A DNA stretch of 64,000 nucleotides from Alnus glutinosa (lineage: Eukaryota; Streptophyta; Magnoliopsida; Fagales; Betulaceae), in NCBI RefSeq assembly GCF_958979055.1, contig NC_084888.1:32826804-32890803 (forward strand), read 5' to 3'. The position numbers and the translations under genes are program-made. The notes beneath the pieces were generated by a model that had not been told where the DNA came from, searched no databases, and saw only the letters and a list, made by a program, of their open reading frames with translations. Below, in pieces: positions 40,053 to 51,724 of this stretch. Within the stretch, counting starts at the first letter, position 1. Every line of letters begins with the position of its first letter.

Positions 40053-42262
40053 TCAAATTGCCTCTGGCAAAGTTATCTCCACCTCCCCTTCATTTTGATC
40101 ATCCTAAGATTAAAAAAAAAATTAACTATATAAGTAATTAGTATTTAGTACAATATAAAAGTAAAACTAAATTAACAAACACCATTAGAATATATAAAAA
40201 TAAAACAAAAACATACCCCACACTTCTTTTTAAGCCCATACAATGATCTGACCCAATCAGCCCCACATAACAACTTCTGAACTGTCTCAGTTGATAATGA
40301 TGCTCGATGTGGATCAATAACCCTTCCTCCGGCACTAAATGTAGACTCTGAAGTTACAGTTGTAATCGGTGTTGACAAAATATCTTTGGCCACTTTAGAC
40401 AAAACATTATACTTCAGAGTATTCGCTTTCCACCAATCCAAGGCATTAAATTCGATGTTCTTGTTAGGTATATATACACCCTCCTCAAGATACATTTCTA
40501 ATTCAGATTTCATAGGTTGAAGCACAGTTTCAGCACTTTTGAGAAATGACTCCCAAATTTCCACACCACCCTCCTCATCATGAACTGCAAAGACTGAACG
40601 ATTACTTGAAGAGCTTTCTTGAACTTTGCTTGCAAGATCCTGTTCCTTGAGATTTAAATTATGTTCATGAAGATACACATCATATATCTCTTTCAAAATT
40701 CTTTGAACATATTCAATATTCTTCGTAGCTTCAGCCTCTTGATAAATCTTCGGAAAGCAGAATCGTATGAACACCAACTTAAACCTCGGATCCAAAATTG
40801 CCGCAATTGCCATCAATAAATTGCACTCGCCCCAGTATTTATCAAACTTGGCTTTCATTCGATGTGCCATAGATCTAATGTAGTCATTTCCATCATCACA
40901 TTTATTAATTAGAACCTCTTTCATTCGCCAAATTTCAGGAAGGAATAAATTTGATGTTGGATAGTCACTACCAGATACAATCTTGGTTACTCGATTGAAG
41001 ACTCCCAAAAGTTCACAGACAGATTTAACTTTATCCCAATCTTCTTGCGATGGCACCCAAATAAATTGATGGTCGTTGTATCCATACATAGAAAATACGT
41101 CCTTAAACTCATATGCAGCAGATAACATCAAATATGTACTATTCCAACGAGTAGGAACGTCCAAAAATAGCTTCTTAGATGACAAATGCAAGTTCTTTGC
41201 AGTTTCAGTAAATTGCTTTAATCTTCCCTCTGATGCTACCAAGAATTTTATTCCATCCCTCACACAATCAACAATATCACCAATCTCACTAAGACCATCC
41301 TGAACCATCAAATTAGTTATATGTGCACAACAACGCACATGAAACAACTTGCCCCCAACCACAAGCGATTTTCTCATATTAAAAACATCTCTCAAGTGCC
41401 TTAATGCTACATCATTTGCCTTGGCATTGTCTACGGTGATTGAACAAACTTTACTCTCTATACCCCAGTCTCTAAAACATTTATGAAGTGCATCAGCAAT
41501 AAGAAGTCCAGAGTGTGGAGGCGGAATATTACAAAAGTTCAACACACGCCTATTTAACCGCCATTCAGAATCTATAAAATGACATGTCACAACCATATAA
41601 GAAACCTTTTGACAAGAAGTCCACATATCAGTTGTGATGTTAACTTTGGGGACCCGATTCAATAAAGTTCTCAACTTCTTCTTCTCAAATTCATAAGTGG
41701 CAAAGCAAAGACTCTTAGCAGTAGCTCGAGAAATTTTTTTCCAATGCGGGGTACAAGCTTTCATAAACTTATTAAACAACACATGCTCCACGATTCTAAA
41801 AGGATATTCATGATACAAGATCATGTGAGCTAAGAGTTCTCTCACCTTACTTTCATCAAATTGAAAATTTGAAATAATGTCCACACCACCAGACTCCTTA
41901 CAATCAACTGACAAAACCTTTTGCTTCTTCTTTGAACCAGCATACTTCAAACATGACTCCAAGTGTCTACCTAAAGTAGATGTACAACTTGATTTTGATA
42001 TGGTAAATTTACTCTTACACCATTTACATTGATTTTTTTTTACACCACAGACCTCAACTTGCTCAAAATGATTCCACACAGTAGAAGTCTTCCTCCTAGG
42101 CTTTCTCTTATATACATTCTTTTCATTTGGATCCTCATTAATAGCAGTATCTTGAACCAACTCAATGGTTGCATCAACAGTAGCACTATTACTAATTTCA
42201 AGGGAATCCTCGTTCTCATACTCTTCTTCTATAGGCTCAAGTTCATGCGAATCACTCTCCAT
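40053..42262 (-). CDS. hAT-family transposase with BED zinc finger
   Basis: DNA transposase of the plant Ac/Tam3-like group (RICESLEEPER type), acting in the nucleus on the ends of its own element. Exon 1 is 40217-42262 (682 codons) and exon 2 is 40053-40103, which adds DDQNEGEVEITLPEAI, for 698 aa. If unspliced, the first exon runs to a stop at 40172 (696 aa). An acidic N-terminus is followed by a BED finger (about 60-105; C-x2-C at 79-82, then His and Cys). The catalytic residues are readable: D in NITTDMW, D in ITVDNAKAND, E in TSESTFSAGG. RCCAHITNLMVQDGL and DVPTRWNSTYLML are hAT landmarks. The C-terminal dimerisation domain (FNALDWWKAN to CGADWVRS) is complete. There is no stop or frameshift, so it may be active. 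Confidence 0.95.
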
Positions 42263-42409
42263 GCCTTTTAATTTTTAAATTCTATATTAGATATTGTTAT
42301 GAAAAAAGAAAAAACAAGTATTCAAAACTTAAATGTAGAATTTAAGTTTACATATCATATGATTGTTCATTGTTTTTTTGTTGATTGTTAAAATAGAGAA
42401 ATTCAAATC

Positions 42410-43340
42410 TGTACAGATTGTTCATTTTCTTTTTTAATTGCCAAGGAATTGCAATTTTTTTTCATCTTCAAGTTTTGTTATTAAAAAACTGTATAACTTA
42501 TAAAATTATAGTTTTCTGCCCCTAATTTTTTTAGAAAACAGATTGTTCATTTTTTTATAAATTGCTAAGGACATTCAAATTTTTTATGTTCAAGTTTTGT
42601 AATTAAAAAACTGTCTAACTTTTAGGATTATAGTTTCTGCCCTATTTTTTTTTTAAACAAAAACAGATTGTTTATTTTTGATAAATTGCCAAGGAACTTC
42701 AAATTTTTTATGTTCAAGTTTTGTACTTAAAAAACTGTCTAACTTTTAGGATTATAGTTTCTGCCCTATTTTTTTTTTAAACAAAAACAGATTGTTTATT
42801 TTTGATAAATTGCCAAGGAACTTCAAATTTTTTATGTTCAAGTTTTGTACTTAAAAAACTGTCTAACTTTTATATAGTTTCTGCCCTATTTTTTTTTTAA
42901 ACAAAAACAGATTGTTTATTTTTGATAAATTGCCAAGGAACTTCAAATTTTTTATGTTCAAGTTTTGTAATTAAAAAACTGTCTAACTTTTAGATTACAA
43001 AAAACTGTGTAACTTTAAAGATTATAGTTTCTGCCCTATTTTTTTTAAAACAAAAACAGATTGTTCATTTTCTTTTTTAATTGCCAAGGAATTGCAATTT
43101 TTTTCATCTTCAAGTTTTGTTATTAAAAAACTGTATAACTTATAAAATTATAGTTTTCTGCCCCTAATTTTTTTTAAAAACAGATTGTTCATTTTTTATA
43201 AATTGCTAAGGAACTTCAAATTTTTTATGTTCAAGTTTTGTAATTAAAAAACTGTCTAGCTTTCAGGATTATAGTTTCTGTCCTAATTTTTTTTTAGAAA
43301 AAAAAAAAACAAAACAAAACAAAAACCGATTGTTCATATC
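42410..43340. repeat. Minisatellite inside the hAT element
   Basis: About eight tandem units of 115-150 bp, each starting near ACAGATTGTTCATTTT (42412, 42539, 42663, 42787, 42907, 43058, 43180, 43326). They continue with AATTGCCAAGGAATT, TTCAAGTTTTGT-ATTAAAAAACTGT and ATTATAGTTTCTGCCC. Units 3-5 are nearly identical. The array lies just upstream of the transposase start codon, so it may be promoter or leader sequence. Confidence 0.9.
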
Positions 43341-43344
43341 TTAT

Positions 43345-44714
43345 AAAAAAACTATCTAACATAGAGCATACATTTCTAAATTCAGTAATAAAGCAAAACT
43401 CAGCATTATATAATCAGAAGATTCAGAACATACATTTCCAAATTCTAAACATTGTGAAAATTTGATAAGCATTATAAACAGTTTTCAAACATAGAGCATA
43501 CATTACATAATCACAACATAATTTGTAAAACATAACATATTGTTCATAGAAGGATTTGCTAATTATAAATTTATAATCATTAATCATAACAAAAAAAAAT
43601 AATAAAATAACGTAAAGAAAAAAAAAAATGTGAAACCTGAGTTGTTTATTAACTTGCAAAATCAATGAGGACCTGAGGTAGTAGTCTAGTGGAGGATCTA
43701 AGGCTGAACGGACGTCCCTGATTCCTGAACAATCATACGGCATATCAACATTAACATTAGAAATTTAGAACTTAAAAATATTGACAGATTAGCTACTAAG
43801 TGAAAGAAAAAAAAAAAATTGAAAACATGAAAATGAAATGATGAAAGAGAAGTAGAGAACAAATATCTGATACTTAACTAACTGAGATTTGAGTCTTAAT
43901 TCTTGAGTACTGAGGAGTTGAGCGGCTGAGTCTTTTGACTCTCTTGCTCTCAAATTTATAATTGAAATTTGAGAACAAGAGCATCACACGGTTCACACGA
44001 TTCACACGCAACTCATGTAAAGTCCAGTACTTGACTATTACCACTTCAGTCAGATCAAGAGTGTTCTTGGTCGCTGGACTTGCTGCCATCGATCCGTGTG
44101 AGAAGAATAGAAAAAAATCACAAAAGTTGGGATTTGGCTGCGCAGTGGAAAGATGGAACATCAGATGATTTAGATAGATCGGTTTCTTTTGGTTTGATTT
44201 CAACTACAAATGTAAAGAAACTCTAACGGATTTCAAAACTAAATCCTGTGAAAAGATAGAAGCCACTCGATCAAAAAAGAAAAATAAATCAAAGGCTAAA
44301 AAACGAAGAAGAAGAACTGGATAGACGAGGGTAATTGAGAGAGAAAACTTTGCATTCAAAGCAAAGCATTAATTGTGTTCTGAACCATCAGCAACCACAA
44401 TAAATTTTTTGCAGGTTTCCTGTGTGCAGACTGCAGCGTGAGAGACTGAGAGTGAGAAATTAAAAATAAAAGCTAAGTTTGAAAGGAATTTCCAAACAAA
44501 TGAACGGTTTGATTAGAATTTGTCTTCTAATTTTTTGAACAATCAACGGCTTTGAATCATTCGGTCAGAGAAACTGAGGAACGAGGAAGACAAAAAAAAA
44601 TAACGTCCATTTTTCAAAATCAAAATTTTAAATTTCAAAATTTTTTTATTTTATCTATAATTAATAATTAAACAAAAAAATCGTTTTGAAAATTATTCCC
44701 TACCCCCGTATACA
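43345..44714. other. hAT interior upstream of the transposase gene, no gene supported
   Basis: Minus-strand ORFs at 43423-43743 and 43874-44203 match no family. They may be untranslated first exons or leader of the transposase mRNA, since donor-like and acceptor-like sites exist, but none can be chosen. Confidence 0.4.
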
Positions 44715-45440
44715 AATAAAACCGGATCCACTTATAATCCTAACCGTTGAGTATTCTAATCAATTTCAAGATCAAAACTGAAGTCGTTGGATCTCATCTA
44801 ATGAGTGTTAACACGTGATAATCGAAACACCAAATAATTTCTCAGAGTAATAGTTGAGTATAGCTGTAATCCATTGTTTCAAAATGAACGGCTCAGATTC
44901 AAATGATAATTTGCCATGGACGATCGGACGACCAGAAAAATCTCGAAGATTGAAGTGTCACGCGTGTCACGGCGTGTTTCTCGGGCCCTCGGCAACTGGA
45001 GCGTCAACGCGTCAGTCGTCAGGCGTCAGCGTCAAGTCCAAATTTTTTTTTTTTTTTTTTTTTTTTTCCGTTTATCTTTAAATAAAAAAAAATTGTATGC
45101 ACATGCTTACAAATAAAATTGGATGTAATTTAAATCCTAACCGTTTATTAATATAATCATTTTCAAGATCAAAATCTAAGTCGTTGGATCTTATCTAATG
45201 AGAAGTAACACGTGATATTTGCAACACCATATAATTTCTCGGAGTAAATAGTCGAGTATAGCTGTAGCCCATTATCTCCAAATGAACGGCTCAGATTCAC
45301 GCATGATTTGGTTTGAATGATCGGACGATCTAGAAAAATCACGAAGATTGATGGAATACACGTGTCGGCGTCTCACGGTCTTGGCCTCGGCACTGCAGCT
45401 TCGTCACTCGACTCACTCCTCCGGCGTCAGGTCAGGCGCG
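44715..45440. repeat. Two diverged direct repeats inside the hAT element
   Basis: Units at about 44740-45010 and 45140-45400 share, in order, AACCGTT, TCGTTGGATCT-ATCTAATGAG, AACACGTGATA, ATAATTTCTC-GAGTA, TATAGCTGTA, AATGAACGGCTCAGATTC and GATCGGACGA-C-AGAAAAATC. Each ends in a GC-rich piece with CACGTGTC or CACGCGTGTC. The dense ACACGTG, ACGTGTC and CGATC motifs suggest a duplicated promoter or protein-binding region upstream of the transposase. Confidence 0.8.
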
Positions 45441-45459
45441 TCAGGCGAGGTTACTTAGG

Positions 45460-48094
45460 GCATTATAACCTAGTTCCTAGACTCAGTAGACTGTTATCAT
45501 TTGGTGAAAATCGGCTACACACGGGCAGACTGAAGACTACAGTTTTGTTATTATAAACGGTCACGATGCAGTGTAGGCCTGTAGCTGTTGAAATCATTTT
45601 TTGATGATTCAATTTAAGTCGTAGGATCAGATTAAATACCGTGTAATTCGTGTGTGAGAAACACTGTATAAATTGTTATACAATTCGTAATTTCAAGCGA
45701 TAAAAACGATTCGTTTCATCTATCAAATATGTTATATGTACAATTGTACAAAATCAAATATGAACATTACTCAATGCTCATTTATTATTTTTGTTTTTTT
45801 TTAAAAAAAAAAAAAAAAACTACGTTTCAATTTTAAAACACAACATTAAAAAAAAAAAAAAACAAAAAAAAGCATCCTACTCACACTGGCTGAGTGGCAC
45901 ATCACACACTGTCTTTTAGCTCTTTTTTAAAAAAATAAAATTATTTTCTAAATTTTCATTAAGAGTAATTTTTTCATTTTTTCGCAAATGAAAAACATTG
46001 AAACTCCGGTAAGGCGGTAATAATTTGATGAGACATTGCACAAATTAAAAATAATAGTTATAATTTAAAAAATCGTATATAATATAAAGTACTACTCAAG
46101 AATTTCACAATATATTAATTTAATTGTATAGTTTATTCCCCAAGTAAAATAAATGAAATGACAATAAAAGCTTTTTCAGTTTTTCATATCTTTAAAATAA
46201 AAAAATAAATTTAAGGAAAAACAACTTTTATCTGTAATTTAATTTTTATTTATATATTAGTGATTGATAACAATTTTATAAAAAATGGCATCGTATGGAG
46301 AATAGGAAAACATAAATTCATAAAATAAAAATTGTATTATTCTGAAAATATTGACGAATTATAAAATAAGATAATTAATATATATGAAAAATTCAAAGTA
46401 GACAATACCACTAATGAATTTTATATATATATATTATCTAATATGTTGTGAAAGTATGCATTTGGCACGGATGGCAAAAGCTTGTGAATCAATAAAAATA
46501 ACAAGTTCAATTAATCTTGACTCTTTAAGGTAGCCGGGTAGGTGCTACCATGGTATGTTGGCAACGCCCATAATGTCGGAATCGGAAATTCATGCTTGAG
46601 GAGGTTGAAATGAAACATGAGTTTTTCAATATCTTTTATAAATTATAATTATAAGATTACAAATTTACTATACTTACATGTGATGTGGTCCATGTGGATT
46701 TAGTCAATACTTACATTAGTTACATACTTAATAAGTTAATATAGATAGTCTAAGGTAGATATAAATCATATACATGATAATGAATCAATGATGTTTTCAT
46801 ATAATCTAAACACTATCATATGATCTCGAATAAAAAAATATTATCATTTTATTTTTGGCATTAAAAAAAAATGAACAGTCAATATAAAAACTAACTAACT
46901 TATATTAAGTTAAAACATTAACAATGTCTTACAATGATAATTATTATATTATCATATAGTCCTATATGGCTATATGATAATACTAATCAAATCATATCTA
47001 ACAACTAACGGTTATATAGCACAAATGCACAATTTTAAATCATATGATCTAAATTATAAATTTATAATGATAATTCATAACTTGTGAATTGTGATTACAA
47101 GTTATGAATTATCATTATAATTAATATATAAGTAATTCCAATCCTAATAACTTAATTTTGGATTGTATGAATCACATTATTATTATATATGAATAATATC
47201 ATTAAGTTTCATATGAATCATATGTGTCATTATATTATATGAATAATGTGAATTCATTGACTCATTGCATCTAAATATTACTAATAATTATTAAATACTT
47301 AAAATCATAAATCATACTTATTGGGTGTATGAGTGTATCTAACTAAGTATCTAAATACTAAATCATTATATTAGTATGAATTTGTATACTATAGTCTATA
47401 TCATATATGAGTCATATGACACTATATAACTATAAATTCTATAATTATATATGTTACTAATATAGTAATATTACTAATATGTATATATATTTATGATTAT
47501 AAATTATGAATCATATCATATCACTTGATTTATGGTATTATCTATGAATCTATAATAAGTAATTAAGTATGATTATTATAAATTTACGAGTAATAAATCA
47601 TAATTATCAAATTTATCATAATTCATAATTACCTACAAATAATACTAATATTATATGATCCTATGATCTAAGTATTATCATATGATAGTATATTTAACAT
47701 ATTAACATGATCTAACAATCCGTATGTAATGATTATTAAATATTTAATGATAGTACTCATAGCATATAGTAAAGTGATTACATATTTTATATTTACATCA
47801 ATTACATGTCATATGGTAGTATGGTACTATGGTACAATGTTATATTATTATATAATCATATAATCCTCTAAATTATAATCTTATTATATTACATAAATAA
47901 TTTGATTAAGTATCTAGATTGTCATTATATCATATGACTAACAATTAATTATTTATATTATTCATTTTTACTATTTTATATAAATATGACCAATTAATAT
48001 ATATTGACCAATAACTATTGTTATTTGTTACTTAATTTATGCTTACATAATATACATAGTAATTAGTAATGAATCTAATGATAGTATATTATTC

Positions 48095-48149
<55 letters not shown>

Positions 48150-48160
48150 GAGTCGAGCCT
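45460..48160. other. Very AT-rich interior of the hAT element
   Basis: About 2.6 kb of almost pure A/T with recurring ATATGAT, CATATGA and TTATAA words and many short mirrored pairs, closed by a (TA)n tract at about 48097-48148. There is no ORF of note. It reads like passive filler or degenerate simple repeat. Confidence 0.7.
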
Positions 48161-49300
48161 TAATAAACGAGTCGATCCTTATACGAGCGGGTTCACGAGC
48201 TTTAGTCGAGTCGAGTCGAGTTTATACGAGTTTGCATCGTTTAATAATCGAGTTTGATTTTCGTGTTCACGAGTAGCTCATTTAATAATCGATTCGAGCA
48301 CGAGTCGAGTTTATTCGAGCCGATCTCGAGTAAGCTCACGAGTAGCTCAGCTCGTTTACACCCCTACTTGCAGACAACAGAGAGAGCTCGTCGTTGCTGG
48401 GGGAGGGAGGCCTCCCTCCTTCCCCCAGGTTTTGTTTTTGTCCCTTAGTCCTCTTGGACTAAGGTTTTGTTTCCTCCTGAGCTTTTCTCAGTGGAGGCTA
48501 GCTTTCTCTCAGCCATTAGGGCTGTGGAGCTGTTGTCCCCTAGCCTTGTTAGGCTATGGTGGTTTTTTTCTGTGTTTTCTTGTCTCTTTCTTTTGTTCTT
48601 TGCAGGAAGGCCCAAATGGAGGTGTTCTAGCTTGGGAGTGCGGCGGGTTTTGTGTCTTTAACGGAGGTTCTGGCCGGTTTTATTCAAATTTTCTTCTTCA
48701 ACTTTGAAGCCAGATCTGCACACCTCCGGCTATTATTCGAAGACACGCGCCCCCCAGCCGTGTTCACCGTCGTCGTTCGCTCCAACCGCCTGAAGCTCAG
48801 GCCACGTCGGTAATCGGTTCCCGGCGCGTGGCCGGCACGCGCCAGAGAGCTTGCTGCTCTTCGGCGCGCGTGTCGGCTACGCTTCGCCTTTTCTGGCCGT
48901 GCACGGTGATGGATGGGGTCTACGGTGGTCGATCCTCTGCTGGGTGGTACCGGTGACGGCGCGTGTCCTCCACGCGCCGCCGTCTCCGGCGAAATCCGCC
49001 ACTGTCTCACTGCCGGCAGCTGCTTTGGGTTTTCTCTGTTTTCATTGTACATTCCTTTGTGTCTACTGTGGATCACAGTTTGTCTATTTGTAATGCACAA
49101 ATGTTCATGGACTTATTTGGTGTCTGGGGTAGACTAGGCCAGTTTATTTGATGTCCTTGTAATATTTGTGGATTGTACTTAGGCATCTGCTTCAAGTCAG
49201 ACTTATTTCTGACTTAAGGTTTAGGGGGGTCTTGTACCTCTAGCCTTGTTCCAGCCCTTGGGGCGTTTCAGTAATATATGGTAGCACATGCTATCTTGTT

Positions 49301-49347
<47 letters not shown>

Positions 49348-49375
49348 ATCTATTTGTCTTAAGTGATATATATAT

Positions 49376-50029
49376 ATATTATAAGGGATAATTGCACCGT
49401 TGGTCCATGTGGTATGCCATAATTATTTTTTACTTCCTATGGTTTAAAAAGTTCATGAGATGTCCATGTGATATACAATAATTACATTTTACTCCATGGG
49501 TCGATTTTTCGTCCACAATTTTGACGGAATCTATTAGCCCTACACGTCAGCGATACGTGTTGCCATCTTAATAAAAAAATATAAATTTATTAAAAAATAA
49601 ATAAATAAACTTATTTTTTAAAAAAAAAAAAAAAAAAACAAAAGAAGAAAAAAGGGCAAGCTTGGGGTGGCCTAATAGATCTAGGGGTGGCCTGGCCACC
49701 CCCTTGCCCCCATTTTTGTTTTTTTTTTTTTTTTTTGAATTTTAAATTTTTTAAAAAATAAGTATTTTTATTTATTTTTTAATAAATTTATATTATTTTA
49801 TTAAAATTAGACATGTCAGCACCACGTGTCACCAATAAAATAACGACACGAGGCGCTGACATGACATTTGACGGAATCTGTTAAAAACTTTAACAGAATT
49901 TGACGTCAGTGATCGATTTGTAATTATTGCATACCACAAGGATCTCCCATGTACTTTTTAAACCATAGGAAGTGAAAAATAATTATGACATACCACATGA
50001 ACCAATGGTGCAATTATCCCATATTATAA
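49376..50029. mobile_element. MULE-type MITE with exact 9-bp target duplication
   Basis: The 636-bp element at 49385-50020 has ends GGGATAATTGCACC-TTGGT and its inverse ACCAATGGTGCAATTATCCC; the arms mirror for about 80 bp and then more loosely. The target duplication ATATTATAA lies at 49376-49384 and 50021-50029. The middle holds a mirrored pair around TTTGACGGAATCTGTTA and GGGTGGCCTGGCCACCCC. It sits about 18 bp past the target duplication of the nested retroposon. Confidence 0.88.
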
Positions 50030-51017
50030 TTCACACAAGGAAATAAGATTCTTGAATGCAATTTTGTAAGAAGATTTCCTATATATATATATAAGCTAAT
50101 CATTTCTAATCGAATTTGAGAGCATTTAAAACACCTACATACTGTCAACAAATCGGGAAAACAAAAACAAAAAATAATAATAATAATAAAAATAATAATG
50201 ATGATGATGTTGGTGGGTTGGCACTTGGTATAGTTTGGACACTCAATGGACAGTATGAAAAGAAGTAGATCCAAAAGGGCCTCCCTTGGTGGAATTGAAA
50301 TTGAGAGGTCTTGTGAGGTTACACTACCGACACAAACAACCAAAAGTCCAAAGCCATAGCCAGATATTTTTGTAACATGTCTAAGTTGGAAAAATATGGA
50401 CAAATTACTGTTGGGTAGCCGGAAAGAAAGACCTTCAGAATGACATGCCATCATACCAAATTTCGCTACCCCAATGAATTGGGATCGCATGCAAAAATAA
50501 GGAAAGGATCACTAAAACGGCCCGCCTTGAATTAGCGGTAGCTTTTTACAGTCAAGTTAGTATTTTATCTGAAAGAGATAAAATAAAGAGGATTTTTTTT
50601 TTGTTTTAATTGAAAATGCGGAGAAATCGAGGAGAGTGGCTATTTTAGCCAAACGTGACTATGATAACACTTGTCTGTTAAAACCGCACAAGACAGGTCT
50701 AGACGGTAAAAACTTCATGTGCTTATTTAAGTCTAAGGGATCCATAGATTGACTCAGCCCTATCAAGACATAAATGAGACCGAAAAGTGATTAATACTAA
50801 TCAAGTTTGTGAATTTCTATTGCAGGAGTCGAACCCACATTCACCCTCGTAGTTATCCAATTGCATAGGATTGGAAAAACTGTTAGAAATTTTTTTTTTT
50901 TTTTTTTTTTAACTTTCTGAGATCAGTGCTTTGGTTCGCTTCCGATAAAGTTGCTTTCTTTTGTTGTTATTTATTTATTATTATTATTTTGGTGGACAGT
51001 GAACTGAATGAAGGGCT
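50030..51017. other. Intergenic, no gene seen
   Basis: AT-rich with an (AAT)n/(ATG)n stretch near 50170-50210 and a T run near 50890-50910. A minus-strand ORF at 50014-50490 crosses the MITE edge and simple repeats and is not supported. Confidence 0.5.
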
Positions 51018-51692
51018 ATCTGAGATGGGAAATGCTACCTTGTACACTGAGATCCCACCCCCATCCCACCCCTCCTACGTGGACAGCCTTTTCTCTCTTA
51101 TTTTATTGCTTAAATAAAAACCAAACCAAAAAAGTAAAAAGAGGTAAATGGGCGGACAAACTGAAGAAAAAGAAAACAAAATTCAAAATTTTGTCCTCTC
51201 CTCTGACTCTTTCTCTCTCTAAATTTACTGACTCTCTCTCTCTCTCTCTCTCTCCGGCACTCCCTCTTCCCGGCCGGTCAGCCGTCCTTCACCGGATTCC
51301 GTCTCTCTCTCTCTCCGGCACTCCTTCTTCCCGGCCGGTCGGCCGTCCTTCACCGGATTCCGTCTCCACCGGTCGGCTGTCCTTCTTCATCGGATTCCGT
51401 CTCTCTCTCTCTCTCCGGCACTCCCTCTTCCCGGCCGGTCGGCCATCCTTCTTCACCGGATTCCGTCTCCACCGGCCGGCATCTTTCTCTCTCTCGTCCG
51501 TACTTCACCGGCGAGAAACACTCTCTCTCCTCTCCCCAGCCAACCATTCCTCTTCACCGGCAGGGACCTTTCTCCACCGGCAAGGTAGCATTTCCCTTTT
51601 TTTTTTTAACAGAAGCACAACCTTCTTCTTCCTCTTTTTATTTTTTTTGCCCTTTTCTGTTTTTTTAACAGAAGTCACGACCTTCTTCTTAC

Positions 51693-51724
<32 letters not shown>

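Larger units (their letters stand above)
39006..48366. mobile_element. Complete hAT transposon, 9,361 bp
   Basis: It is bordered by the 8-bp target duplication CTTGCAGA (38998-39005 and 48367-48374). The left end is TAGGGCTGTAAACGAGCCGA; the right end, inverted, is TAGGGGTGTAAACGAGCTGA (18 of 20 match). The subterminal zones are packed with GAGCTCGAGCTCG (left) and GAGTCGAGTCGAG (right) motifs, the likely transposase binding sites. It contains one two-exon transposase gene on the minus strand (40053-42262), a minisatellite upstream of that gene (42410-43340), two promoter-side duplications (44715-45440) and about 2.5 kb of very AT-rich sequence. All parts needed for autonomous movement appear present. 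Confidence 0.95.
38953..49357 (+). mobile_element. GC-rich non-LTR retroposon, copy 2, split by a hAT element
   Basis: AAGTTTATCTATTTGT occurs at 38953-38968 and again at 49342-49357, directly after a run of about 40 A. Between them, once the hAT insert is removed, lie about 1 kb: 37 bp on the left (38969-39005) and 967 bp on the right (48375-49341). The right part matches the element at 18105-19015 in order and content (GAAGCCAGATCT at 48706-48717, GCGTGTCCTCCACGCGCCG near 48960, GCACATGCTA before the tail). The long A tail and exact duplication suggest a fairly young insertion. It has no recognised protein. Confidence 0.88.

Noticed and set aside
43423..44203. Minus-strand ORFs as a second hAT protein
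   Set aside because: No similarity to known hAT accessory proteins and they are interrupted; leader sequence is more likely.
48684..49100. 138-codon minus-strand ORF in GC-rich DNA
   Set aside because: It is within retroposon copy 2, antisense, and the frame is not kept in the copy at 18.1-19.0 kb.
51008..51724. 238-codon ORF rich in Ser, Leu and Pro
   Set aside because: It runs along the inverted arm of the MULE, made of CT and CCGG repeats; its mirror on the other arm gives a similar false ORF.
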